Shown: one piece after another, positions 5,560 to 13,898 of the stretch | How the letters are laid out: every line of letters begins with the position of its first letter | How positions within the stretch are numbered: the stretch's first letter is position 1 | Assembly (NCBI GenBank): GCA_031418395.1 | Contig: JANOXL010000239.1 | Location: 1-17,564, forward strand | Direction: 5' to 3' | Origin: JANYCG01 sp031418395 | GTDB taxonomy: Bacteria > Pseudomonadota > Gammaproteobacteria > Burkholderiales > Burkholderiaceae_C | DNA length: 17,564 bases | Notes under the pieces: generated by a model | Seen by the model: only the letters and a program-made list of their open reading frames with translations | What the model was told of the DNA's origin: nothing | The model's database searches: none | Made by a program: the position numbers and the translations under genes

Positions 5560-7134
5560 ATGGATGAGTTGCTAAGTCAATTGTCTACCATTTCCCGTGG
5601 TGTTTGGAAACACCGGTGGCCGGGCTTGCTTGTCGCGTGGGTGGTGGGTGCGATTGGCGCTGCAGTAATTCTGTGGGTTCCTGATAAATTTGAGGCCAGT
5701 GCCCGAATTTACGTGGATACCCAGTCGATATTGAAGCCGTTAATGGCCGGCCTGGCGGTCCAGCCCAACGTGGATCAGCAGGTTGCGATGCTAAGCCGTA
5801 CGTTGATCAGTCGTCCAAACGTTGAAAAGTTGGTGCGGATGGCGGACCTTGATTTGGGCGAAAAAACCAAGGAAGGTCGGGATGCTTTGATCGAGCGGGT
5901 GACCAAAGCCATCCAAATCAAGAATGTCGGGCGAGATAACCTCTACACCATGAGTTATCGCGACTCCGTGCCTGACAAAGCCAAACGTGTGGTGCAGTCG
6001 CTGGTCTCCATTTTTGTTGAGTCCAGTTTGGGAGACACCCGCAAAGACTCCGATGTCGCAAAGAAATTCATCGACGAACAAATTAAAACGTATGTTGTCA
6101 AACTCGAAGAAGCGGAAGCCCGTCTTAAAGAGTTCAAGTTGAGAAATATTGAAACCCAGACGGCTGGCGGCAAAGATATGTCGGTGCGGATCGGCGATGT
6201 AACCAATCAATTGAATCAGGCCAGGTTGGAGTTGCGTGAGGCAGAAAATGCCAGGGACGCGGCCAAAAAGCAATTGGATTCTGAAAAATCACAATCTAGC
6301 AATCTCTCGACTCGAATCTTGTTGCAGGAATCTGCCACCACTGTCGCAACTCCGGAAATTGATGCACGTATCAACGCGCAAAAGTCGAATATTGACAACC
6401 TTTTGCAACGGTTCACTGATAGCCACCCAGATGTAATCAATGCGCGTAAATTGGTCAAAGACTTGGAAGACCAGAAGCGTAAAGAGGTGGCTGAATTGCG
6501 CAAATTGGCGATGGCCGTGCCTGCGACACCACCTGGTGCAAGCCTTGCCGCGCAGGAGCTTGGAAGGATGTTGGCGACCTCTGAAGTTCAAGTAGCATCG
6601 CTTCGTGCACGAGTTGGTGAGTACGAGGGTCGCTTGAAGCGAGCGCGAGAGCTTATGAAAACGGCGCCGCAAATAGAAGCTGAGTTTTCGCAACTGAATC
6701 GCGATTACGCAATCAATAAAAAGAACTACGAAGACTTGGTGTCTCGCCGGGAATCAGCGGCCCTCTCGGGTGATTTGGAAGGCGCCTCAGGTATTGCAGA
6801 TTTTCGTTTGATCGATCCACCGCGGGTTGCGCCGCAACCGGTCGCTCCAAATAGGCTGCTTCTGATGCCTGCGGCTTTGCTTGCGGCAATCATTGCGGGA
6901 TTTGTAACGGCTTTTATCGCCAGTCAAATGCGCGCAGTGATTTTTGATGCCCGTGGGCTACGTGAACTCGCCGGGTTGCCTTTATTGGGGGTCGTCACCT
7001 TGGTTGTGAATGATTCGGTTAAATCCCGAGAGCGTGCAGAAATGGGTAAATTTGTGTTGGCTTCGGGAGGCCTGGTGGGCACTTTTGTCGCTGGAATCGC
7101 TGCCTTGGCGTACTTTACCGGCCGTGTGGCTTAA
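5560..7134 (+). CDS. Wzz/GumC-type chain-length determinant (PEP-CTERM locus subfamily)
   Basis: This 524-residue inner-membrane polysaccharide co-polymerase has a first membrane helix at about 21-40. A Wzz domain follows (FEASARIYVDTQSILKPLM, 44-62). The periplasmic region is predicted to form long coiled coils (about 170-245 and 275-400). A Pro-rich signature RLIDPPRVAPQPVAPNR (416-432) precedes the second membrane helix (432-454). A third hydrophobic helix (498-520) sits at the extreme C-terminus. No kinase domain is attached; the kinase is the separate next gene, 5 bp downstream. The pair would together set chain length and couple synthesis to export. An in-frame TGA four codons upstream of the ATG blocks any N-terminal extension. 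The ribosome binding site is weak. Confidence 0.92.
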   Translation: MDELLSQLSTISRGVWKHRWPGLLVAWVVGAIGAAVILWVPDKFEASARIYVDTQSILKPLMAGLAVQPNVDQQVAMLSRTLISRPNVEKLVRMADLDLGEKTKEGRDALIERVTKAIQIKNVGRDNLYTMSYRDSVPDKAKRVVQSLVSIFVESSLGDTRKDSDVAKKFIDEQIKTYVVKLEEAEARLKEFKLRNIETQTAGGKDMSVRIGDVTNQLNQARLELREAENARDAAKKQLDSEKSQSSNLSTRILLQESATTVATPEIDARINAQKSNIDNLLQRFTDSHPDVINARKLVKDLEDQKRKEVAELRKLAMAVPATPPGASLAAQELGRMLATSEVQVASLRARVGEYEGRLKRARELMKTAPQIEAEFSQLNRDYAINKKNYEDLVSRRESAALSGDLEGASGIADFRLIDPPRVAPQPVAPNRLLLMPAALLAAIIAGFVTAFIASQMRAVIFDARGLRELAGLPLLGVVTLVVNDSVKSRERAEMGKFVLASGGLVGTFVAGIAALAYFTGRVA

Positions 7135-7139
7135 TCTGA

Positions 7140-8063
7140 ATGACTAGTCTGATTGAGCAGGCCACCTTACGCCTCGAGCAATTGCGAAAAGCCGGCGTGT
7201 CGATGCCCGACTTCGCGCCCGCGTCAAAAAAAGAGTCTGCTTTGGAGTTGGATGCGATTGATCGTCGACCAGAGCAGTCTAAGGTTGAGCGGCCAGCCCA
7301 AACCGTGGTTTCCAGGCGAGTTGAAATCGATTTGGAGGCATTGTCTGCTGCAGGCATTGTTAGCCCAAACGCGCCCCGTTCTCAGATTGCAGATCAGTTT
7401 CGCGTGATCAAACGGCCCCTCATCAGCAACGCCCAGGGGAAGGGCCCTGCGACCGTTGCCAACGGTAATTTGATCATGGTTACGAGCGCGCTTGCCGGCG
7501 AGGGCAAAAGCTTTACAGCGATCAATTTGGCGATGAGTATTGCCACCGAATTGGACACTACGGTTTTGCTGGTTGATGCCGACGTTGCCCGTCCGTCAGT
7601 TCTGCGTGTATTGGGGTTGCCGCCTAGCCCTGGTTTGCTTGATCTGGTGTTGGACGAAAGTTGCGAGATGTCCAGCGTCCTTTTGCGAACCAACATTGAA
7701 AAGCTAAGTATTCTGCCCAGTGGAACACCGCATGTGAGAGCGACAGAGTTGTTGGCGAGTGATGCCATGATCAAGTTGCTGGAGAACATCGCGACGCGGT
7801 ACGCTGATCGGATTGTTATTTTTGATTCTCCACCATTGTTGCTGACTACGGAGTCGAGGGTTTTGGCTACCCATATGGGTCAAATTGTCATGGTGGTTAA
7901 GGCGGAAAGCACGCTTCAGGCGGACGTTCGCCATGCACTTGCACACATCGAATCCTGCCCCGTCAAGCTGCTGGTGTTAAATCAAGCTAGATCTACGTCA
8001 CAAGGTACTTATGGTTACGGGTATGGATACGGATATGGTTCGCAGGAGCAAGAAGCACAATGA
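7140..8063 (+). CDS. Tyrosine autokinase (BY-kinase, PEP-CTERM/EPS locus type)
   Basis: This 307-residue cytoplasmic P-loop kinase has Walker A at S116-x3-G120-E-G-K123-S124, Walker A' VLLVDAD (142-148) and Walker B VIFDSPP (226-232). These are the three signatures of bacterial tyrosine kinases of the Wzc/CapB type. The residue before the Walker A glycine is Ala, where many relatives have Pro. The N-terminal 100 residues are a variable linker region. The C-terminus carries five Tyr-Gly pairs (residues 291-300), the expected autophosphorylation cluster. It lacks membrane helices and should be recruited and activated by the chain-length protein encoded just upstream. Its stop codon overlaps the start of the next gene (ATGA), implying coupled translation. 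The divergent LMW phosphatase is the likely antagonist. Confidence 0.93.
   Translation: MTSLIEQATLRLEQLRKAGVSMPDFAPASKKESALELDAIDRRPEQSKVERPAQTVVSRRVEIDLEALSAAGIVSPNAPRSQIADQFRVIKRPLISNAQGKGPATVANGNLIMVTSALAGEGKSFTAINLAMSIATELDTTVLLVDADVARPSVLRVLGLPPSPGLLDLVLDESCEMSSVLLRTNIEKLSILPSGTPHVRATELLASDAMIKLLENIATRYADRIVIFDSPPLLLTTESRVLATHMGQIVMVVKAESTLQADVRHALAHIESCPVKLLVLNQARSTSQGTYGYGYGYGYGSQEQEAQ
8010..8039 (+). repeat. Five tandem Tyr-Gly codon pairs in the kinase tail
   Basis: Ten codons alternate TAT/TAC with GGN, giving a degenerate 6-bp tandem repeat that encodes the autophosphorylation tail. Third positions vary (TAT, TAC, TAT, TAC, TAT), which suggests the peptide pattern is under selection. 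Copy number could still change by slippage. Confidence 0.8.
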
Positions 8064-9673
8064 AGTCCCGCTGCTATGTAAAGGCGGAATGTGCATGGCG
8101 TTTATTTGACAGCCGGTGTGGGTGGCTAGGCAATGCAGGGGCACTTATACTGCTTTCGGGTTTTTTCGGCGGCGTCGCAGTTGCTCAAGAACTGAATTCG
8201 GATTCGGCTTTGCCATCCGTTTCGACCGGATCCGTTCCACGCAGGCTGGTATCGATTGTCCCGCGAGTTGCGGTTACCGAAACCTATACAGATAACGCAA
8301 CCTTGTCTGCAAATTCGAAACAGTCAGACTTAATTACAGAAATCAGCCCTGGAATTCGCATTTCCGGCGACGCCGGTCGCCTCAAAGGGCACTTCGATTA
8401 TTCACTCATTGGGCGGGTGTCTACGCAGGGCGGGTCAGCGACTTCTACACAGAGCGCGCTTTCCACGGCTGCCGTGGCGGAGATTGTGGACAAATTTGCG
8501 TTCCTGGATTTCACTGCTGGGATTTCTCAGCAAACCGTCTCGGCATTGGGGGGGGTATCGCCCGGGAGCTACTCGGTCAATGCAAATCAATCGGAAACTT
8601 CAACTTACCGAATTTCTCCTTATCTGAAAGGCAGTTTGGCTGGGAAGGCCGACTATGAAGCCCGGTACAGCTTGAGTTCCACTCAAAGCCAATCAGCGGG
8701 AACTTCCGATGTCAGCGCGAGAGATTTTTCAATCTCAGTGATGGGTCGTTCATCGACTAGTCCGTTGGGCTGGAGTGTATTGGCAGATCAACAATCAAGC
8801 ACCTACTCCCTTGGCAGGACTACTGAAGTAGACCGATTGACGGGCACCCTGAGTTATGCAGTTAACCCGCAATTTGTGTTGTCGGCGACAGCCGGGCAGG
8901 AATCCAATAATTTCAGCACAATCTCAAAAGAGAGTAGTTTTACGTCAGGACAGGGTTTGAAGTGGACGCCGTCGGACAATGTAAGCCTTTCCGCTAACCG
9001 ACAAAATCGGCCTTTTGGACAATCACATAGCATTAACTTCAATTATCGAACTGCCCGCACGGCCTGGTCATTCACCGATTCCCAAGATGTCACCAACACA
9101 CCAAGTCAGACCCAAGTCGGGAGCTTGGGGTCAACATATGATCTCTTTTTTGCTTTGTTCACATCTGTTGAACCTGACCCAGTCAAACGCGCCGTGCTCG
9201 TCAACAGCTTTTTGCAGGCCAATGGTATTAACCCAAACGGCGCCATACTCAGCAACTTTTTGACCTCGGCAGTTGCGTTCCAAAGAAGGCAGAGCCTTTC
9301 CTTTTCCCTTTTAGGAGTAAGGGACACGATTACTGTCATCGCTTCCAGAACCGACTCTTCTAGAGTGGATTCACTTTCAACGGCTTTGGACGATCTAACC
9401 AATTCGACTTCGGTTCGTCAAAGCGGATTGAGTCTTAGCTATAGTCATCGATTGACGCCAGACAGTTCGATGAACATTACTGGGGCTTGGCAGCAATCGT
9501 CAGACTCTAAAGCTGCTCTAGAGACGTCGTCCAATTCAGTCAATATTGGCTTCGCCACAAAGCTTGGAAACCGTTCAAGTGCTGCAGTAAGTGCAAGGCG
9601 TGTCATATTTGACAGCTCAACATCACCGTACAACGAGACGGCGATTACTGGAACAATCAACGTTCAGTTTTGA
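8060..9673 (+). CDS. Outer-membrane beta-barrel protein, PEP-CTERM system-associated
   Basis: This 537-residue protein has a long positively charged N-region, a hydrophobic core (27-42, GALILLSGFFGGVAVA) and likely signal cleavage after VAVA near residue 42. The mature part is rich in Ser, Thr and alternating hydrophobic residues and ends in a C-terminal Phe (INVQF). These are hallmarks of outer-membrane beta-barrels assembled by BAM. Early strands begin with PRVAVTETYTDNATLS and ITEISPGIRISGD, a pattern seen in the uncharacterised beta-barrel family that accompanies XrtA loci (TIGR03016, from memory). It may serve as the outer-membrane part of EPS secretion, but this is inference. The ATG overlaps the kinase stop. 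An 8-G run at 8548-8555 lies inside the coding sequence (Leu-Gly-Gly-Val). Confidence 0.85.
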   Translation: MKSRCYVKAECAWRLFDSRCGWLGNAGALILLSGFFGGVAVAQELNSDSALPSVSTGSVPRRLVSIVPRVAVTETYTDNATLSANSKQSDLITEISPGIRISGDAGRLKGHFDYSLIGRVSTQGGSATSTQSALSTAAVAEIVDKFAFLDFTAGISQQTVSALGGVSPGSYSVNANQSETSTYRISPYLKGSLAGKADYEARYSLSSTQSQSAGTSDVSARDFSISVMGRSSTSPLGWSVLADQQSSTYSLGRTTEVDRLTGTLSYAVNPQFVLSATAGQESNNFSTISKESSFTSGQGLKWTPSDNVSLSANRQNRPFGQSHSINFNYRTARTAWSFTDSQDVTNTPSQTQVGSLGSTYDLFFALFTSVEPDPVKRAVLVNSFLQANGINPNGAILSNFLTSAVAFQRRQSLSFSLLGVRDTITVIASRTDSSRVDSLSTALDDLTNSTSVRQSGLSLSYSHRLTPDSSMNITGAWQQSSDSKAALETSSNSVNIGFATKLGNRSSAAVSARRVIFDSSTSPYNETAITGTINVQF

Positions 9674-9676
9674 ACC

Positions 9677-10762
9677 ATGTACGAAGCCTACTATGGGTTG
9701 ACGAGTAAACCGTTTCAGCTCAATCCAGACCCTCATTTTTACTTTGGTAGCAAGCAGCATCGCCGTGCGAGAGCTTATCTCGAATATGGCGTACAGCGAA
9801 ATGAAGGCTTTATCGTCATAACTGGTGAAATTGGTGCCGGCAAAACCACTATTGTTCGGGGCCTTCTCGAGAGTTTGGATTCGGATTCCGTGGTTGCCGC
9901 CAATTTGGTCAGTACTCAATTGGATGCCGAAGATACCCTGCGCATGGTGGGTGCGGCCTTTGGGGTTGTCGTAAGGGATTTGTCCAAATCCGATTTGCTG
10001 ATGTCGCTCGAAGCATTTTTAGTAACGCAGATCAGCCAGGGAAAACGTTGCTTGCTGATTGTCGATGAAGCCCAAAATTTGACCGCCAGGGCAGTTGAAG
10101 AACTGCGAATGTTGTCCAACTTTCAGTTTGGAAAACAAGCATTGCTTCAAACTTTTTTGGTGGGGCAGCCAGAGTTTCGTGAAATTTTGCAGCACCCCAA
10201 TATGCAGCAATTGCGTCAGCGTGTTACAGCGACCTGCCATATCGGGCCGATGGACGTTGAAGAAACCCGTGGTTATATCGAGCACAGGCTCAAATGTGCG
10301 GGTGCCGATGGGCGACCCAGCTTTGAAGCCCAGGCGTTTGATGCAATTCACTCGGCGACGGGAGGCATTCCACGGCGGATCAATGCGGTTTGTGACCGCT
10401 TATTGTTGCTTGGTTTTTTGGGGGAGAAAGACAACTTTAGCGCCGACGACGTTGGCGTAGTTGTTTCAGAGATCCAGGAAGAATCAGGCAGCAGCATTTT
10501 GCCTTCGGCTCAGGCGGGAAACTCCGCGGCTCGGCTGGGGGGCTTGGGAATCAGCGAATCAGGCTATGACATTGACCTGGGCCGACTTGAGTTCGAGTCC
10601 AGTTCACTGGATCAAATTGGAGGGAAACTCAGCAGTCTCGGGCAGGAGAATTTGAAGGAGCGTCTGGTCCGTATCGAAAAGAGCCTGCACCGCTTGGAAG
10701 GTGTTGACAATGAAATTCTGGCTGCTTTGCAAGGTCTCGTGAAGGCTTTGAAAAAAACCTGA
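9677..10762 (+). CDS. ExeA-like AAA ATPase (PEP-CTERM locus putative secretion ATPase)
   Basis: This 361-residue protein begins MYEAYYGLTSKPFQLNPDP, the typical opening of the ExeA/GspA and XrtA-associated ATPase family. Walker A is G50-EIGAG-K56-T-T58, Walker B is CLLIVDEAQNL (125-135), and the arginine-rich sensor region is QLRQRV (178-183). A helical lid follows with GGIPRRINAVCDRLLL. The last 90 residues form a low-complexity stretch and then a probable amphipathic coiled coil (about 325-361). No peptidoglycan-binding domain or membrane helix is present, unlike classic ExeA. Its role in EPS or exosortase systems is not established; energising or assembling an envelope complex is a guess. 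It starts three bases after the beta-barrel stop. Confidence 0.9.
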   Translation: MYEAYYGLTSKPFQLNPDPHFYFGSKQHRRARAYLEYGVQRNEGFIVITGEIGAGKTTIVRGLLESLDSDSVVAANLVSTQLDAEDTLRMVGAAFGVVVRDLSKSDLLMSLEAFLVTQISQGKRCLLIVDEAQNLTARAVEELRMLSNFQFGKQALLQTFLVGQPEFREILQHPNMQQLRQRVTATCHIGPMDVEETRGYIEHRLKCAGADGRPSFEAQAFDAIHSATGGIPRRINAVCDRLLLLGFLGEKDNFSADDVGVVVSEIQEESGSSILPSAQAGNSAARLGGLGISESGYDIDLGRLEFESSSLDQIGGKLSSLGQENLKERLVRIEKSLHRLEGVDNEILAALQGLVKALKKT

Positions 10763-10814
10763 ACGCAAGATGCCCGCGTTGAAAAATGAGCGAATCTCCA
10801 ACAACACTAACACC

Positions 10815-11957
10815 ATGCAGCCGGTAATTTGCATCGTGGGCGCACGTCCCAACTATATGAAAATGGCGCCCATCTTGCGTGCCCTTGGGAATCACTCGCC
10901 ACCGATTCCGTTTCTCTTGGTGCATACCGGCCAGCACTACGACAAGGACATGAATGATCGCCTTTTTGAGGACTTGAATTTGCCTCGACCAGACATCAAT
11001 CTTGAAGTGGGTTCGGCCACGCATGCAGTCCAGACCGCCGAGGTGATGCGCCGTTTTGAACCTGTGCTTGATCAACACAATCCTAGCTGTGTATTGGTAG
11101 TTGGCGACGTGAATTCGACGCTGGCCTGCGCCCTGGTCGCATCCAAGAAAGGCATTCCCGTTGCCCACGTGGAAGCTGGCCTCAGAAGTTACGACAAGCG
11201 GATGCCCGAGGAAATCAACCGGATTTTGACGGATCAGATCGCTGATCGGCTTTACACCACTGAGCGAAGCGCCCAGGAAAACCTGCGCCTTGAGGGTATT
11301 CCAGCGCAGCGGGTCAGTTTTGTCGGCAATGTCATGATTGACTCCCTGGTGGCCAGTCGCTCAGCCGCCAGGAACCCGGAACACACCTTAAGGGAATCAG
11401 GCTTCGATCCGGCTGTGCTGAATGGTGTCCACGGATATGGCGTTGTGACATTGCATCGACCGTCCAACGTTGATTCCCCGGAGACATTACGGAAAATTCT
11501 TGAAATTTTGGCAGAAGTTGCCCTTCAAATACCCCTGGTTTTTGCGCTGCATCCGCGCACCCGCGCCAACCTTGATCGTTTCGAGCTGGCTGACCTTATA
11601 CGGCCGGAGCGTATGTTGCTTTTACCGCCGCAAGGCTACTTGGAAATGCTCGGGCTGATGGCTAGCGCAAAACTTGTGTTGTCGGATTCTGGTGGTTTGC
11701 AGGAAGAAACGACTGCATTGGGCGTGCCTTGCCTTACTCTCAGGGAAAATACAGAGCGCCCCATTACCGTTGATCAAGGAACAAATATCTTGGTGGGGTC
11801 GGACAGGGAGGCAATTTCCAGGGGAGTCCGGGAAATTCTAGCTGGGCGCGGAAAAAATGGACGCCTACCTGAATTGTGGGATGGTCGAGCGGCCGAGCGC
11901 ATTGCCGCTGATTTGTGGGATTGGCTTGCCAGCCCGGCGCTTGGTCGCGTCAACTGA
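10815..11957 (+). CDS. wecB: UDP-N-acetylglucosamine 2-epimerase (non-hydrolysing)
   Basis: This enzyme converts UDP-GlcNAc to UDP-ManNAc in the cytosol. With the chosen start it has 380 residues, the normal family length, and opens MQPVICIVGARPNYMKMAP. An in-frame ATG at 10770 would add 15 polar residues that look unlike the family; neither start has a Shine-Dalgarno sequence. The following positions are counted from 10770. Family motifs are GDVNST (112-117), the hallmark HVEAGLRS (133-140) followed by PEEINR (146-151), and the UDP-binding SDSGGLQEE (305-313). All regions expected for catalysis are present. It sits between the ATPase and the deacetylase genes. The product could feed a ManNAc- or ManNAcA-containing repeat unit, in the latter case with a suitable 6-dehydrogenase. 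Confidence 0.93.
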   Translation: MQPVICIVGARPNYMKMAPILRALGNHSPPIPFLLVHTGQHYDKDMNDRLFEDLNLPRPDINLEVGSATHAVQTAEVMRRFEPVLDQHNPSCVLVVGDVNSTLACALVASKKGIPVAHVEAGLRSYDKRMPEEINRILTDQIADRLYTTERSAQENLRLEGIPAQRVSFVGNVMIDSLVASRSAARNPEHTLRESGFDPAVLNGVHGYGVVTLHRPSNVDSPETLRKILEILAEVALQIPLVFALHPRTRANLDRFELADLIRPERMLLLPPQGYLEMLGLMASAKLVLSDSGGLQEETTALGVPCLTLRENTERPITVDQGTNILVGSDREAISRGVREILAGRGKNGRLPELWDGRAAERIAADLWDWLASPALGRVN

Positions 11958-11972
11958 CAACGAATCGAAAAA

Positions 11973-12845
11973 ATGCAAACCGGATCCGGTGTCCAGGCCG
12001 TAAATGCGTTGACCATTGATGTGGAGGATTACTTCCAGGTGTCCGCCTTTGCGCCCCACATTAAACGGTCAGAGTGGAATACGCGCGAGTGCAGGGTGGT
12101 TGGGAACGTCACCCGGATCCTGAATTTGCTTGACCAGCACGAAACCAAGGCGACTTTTTTTACGTTGGGTTGGGTCGCAGAGCGGTATCCTGCGCTGGTT
12201 CGCGAAATTGTTTCACGCGGCCACGAGTTGGCTAGCCACGGATATGGTCATGAGCGGGCCAGTGATTTGACCCAACAGGCTTTCTTTGACGATATCTCTC
12301 GCGCCAAATTCATATTGGAGGACTTGGCTGGCGTGGCTATCAAAGGTTACAGGGCCCCCAGTTTTTCAATTGGCGCTGGCAATTTGTGGGCCTTTGATAG
12401 TCTGGCGCGCGCCGGTTACCAATACAGTTCCAGTGTTTATCCGATTCAACACGACCACTATGGTATGCCGGACTCACCCCGATTTGCCTATGTTGTGCGA
12501 CCAGGTTTGCTGGAAATCCCTGTCACAACTTTGCGCGTGATGAACCGCAACCTGCCGTCCAGCGGTGGTGGCTACTTCCGGCTTTTTCCCTATGCCCTGT
12601 CGCGCTGGATGCTGAAACAAGTCAATCGAAATGATGAGCAGTCCGGCATTTTTTATTTTCACCCTTGGGAAATTGATGTCGGACAACCTCGCGTCATGGG
12701 CATCGGCAGCAAAACGAGATTCCGCCACTACGTCAACATCCCGCGTATGGAAGGGCGCTTGAGAAAACTGCTGAGCGATTTCTCTTGGGGCCGGATGGAT
12801 GAAATTTTTCTAGATAAGACGCATCGTGAGGCGGGACTTGCCTGA
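11973..12845 (+). CDS. NodB-type polysaccharide deacetylase (PEP-CTERM locus subfamily)
   Basis: This 290-residue carbohydrate esterase family 4 protein shows motif 1 TIDVEDYF (14-21, catalytic/metal Asp16 and Asp19) and motif 2 H89-x3-H93, the metal ligands. Motif 3 is RAPSFS (127-132), and SGGGYFR (197-203) and FHPWE (229-233) complete the pocket. It should remove N-acetyl groups from amino sugars of the polysaccharide or its lipid-linked precursor. There is no signal peptide, so a cytoplasmic site of action is suggested, as for other members in XrtA loci. It follows wecB by 15 bp and its 3' end overlaps the FemAB start by 20 bp. Confidence 0.92.
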   Translation: MQTGSGVQAVNALTIDVEDYFQVSAFAPHIKRSEWNTRECRVVGNVTRILNLLDQHETKATFFTLGWVAERYPALVREIVSRGHELASHGYGHERASDLTQQAFFDDISRAKFILEDLAGVAIKGYRAPSFSIGAGNLWAFDSLARAGYQYSSSVYPIQHDHYGMPDSPRFAYVVRPGLLEIPVTTLRVMNRNLPSSGGGYFRLFPYALSRWMLKQVNRNDEQSGIFYFHPWEIDVGQPRVMGIGSKTRFRHYVNIPRMEGRLRKLLSDFSWGRMDEIFLDKTHREAGLA

Positions 12846-13890
12846 GGTCCAAGCACTGAGCATAGCCCTCTTGCCGATTGAAGACTTCACCGTCGCCAAA
12901 CGGTGGGATGCTTTTGTGGTCAGTTGCCCAAACGCCACGTTTTTTCACCGAGCGGGGTGGCAAAAAATCATTCGCAACGTCTTTCGCCATGACACCTATT
13001 TTCTTTTTGCAGAAATGCAAGGCGAAATTGTCGGAGTCCTGCCTTTGTCGCACGTCAACAGTTGGTTGTTTGGAAGCTCGCTGGTGGCACTGCCGTTCGC
13101 CGTCTATGGCGGCGTCGCCACGGAGCAGGATGAGGTGGCGGAGGCTCTTGAGAAAGAAGCGCAAGGCATTGCCAAGCGGCTTGGCGTTTCTCACCTCGAG
13201 TTTCGCAATATTGATTTACGGCACGCCGACTGGCCGACGCAGGACCTTTACGTTACGTTCAGAAAAGAAATTTTCCCCACAGAAGAGGCCAATATGTTGG
13301 CGATTCCACGCAAGCAGCGGGCGATGGTGAGAAAAGGAGTCAAAAACCAGTTAGTCGCTGAAATTGACAACGATGTGAGCCGTTTTTTTGAGCTATATGC
13401 TGATAACGTACATCGCCATGGAACACCCGCCATGCCTAGGCGGTATTTCAAGGCGCTCAAAGATGAATTTGGCGAGGACTGCGAAATCCTGACCGTGAGT
13501 GGCCCGGACGGACGTTTGTTGAGTTCCGTGTTAAGTTTCTATTTCCGAGACGAAGTGTTACCCTACTACGCTGGTGACGATGAGTCTGCCCGCGAACTGG
13601 CTGCGAATGACTTCAAATACTGGGAGCTTTTGCGCAGATCCTGCGCCAGAGGGCTAAAAACGTTCGACTACGGGCGGAGCAAGCAGGGCACAGGTTCTTA
13701 TTCTTTCAAGAAAAACTGGGGATTCGAACCCCGACCCCTGCATTACCAGTACTGCCTTTACAAGCGGGATGCCATCCCTCAGAACAACCCGTCAAATGCC
13801 AAATACCAGTTGCTGATCAAAACCTGGCGTCGAATGCCAATAGGCATAGCCAATTGGCTGGGGCCCTACATTGTCCGAAATCTGGGTTGA
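12826..13890 (+). CDS. FemAB-like acyl/aminoacyl transferase (PEP-CTERM system-associated)
   Basis: This 354-residue protein resembles FemAB/GNAT-fold transferases. Recognisable parts are CPNATFFHRAGWQKII (34-49), GVLPLSHV (70-77), the central RKQRAMVRKGVKN (162-174), and the C-terminal FDYGRSKQGTGSYSFKKNWG (280-299). The last is strongly conserved in the group linked to XrtA loci. FemAB proteins transfer amino acids from aminoacyl-tRNA to cell-wall precursors; here an aminoacyl or acyl decoration of the sugar repeat is inferred, not shown. The start is a GTG at 12826, inside the deacetylase gene. A later TTG at 12838 is an alternative, as no ATG is available before the conserved region. The overlap argues for coupled translation. 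Confidence 0.88.
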   Translation: MRRDLPEVQALSIALLPIEDFTVAKRWDAFVVSCPNATFFHRAGWQKIIRNVFRHDTYFLFAEMQGEIVGVLPLSHVNSWLFGSSLVALPFAVYGGVATEQDEVAEALEKEAQGIAKRLGVSHLEFRNIDLRHADWPTQDLYVTFRKEIFPTEEANMLAIPRKQRAMVRKGVKNQLVAEIDNDVSRFFELYADNVHRHGTPAMPRRYFKALKDEFGEDCEILTVSGPDGRLLSSVLSFYFRDEVLPYYAGDDESARELAANDFKYWELLRRSCARGLKTFDYGRSKQGTGSYSFKKNWGFEPRPLHYQYCLYKRDAIPQNNPSNAKYQLLIKTWRRMPIGIANWLGPYIVRNLG

Positions 13891-13898
13891 CTACGGCC

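Noticed and set aside
13854..13898. TTG-initiated N-terminal extension of the glycosyltransferase
   Set aside because: It lies within the FemAB coding sequence and adds residues without family character; the ATG at 13899 gives the typical N-terminus.
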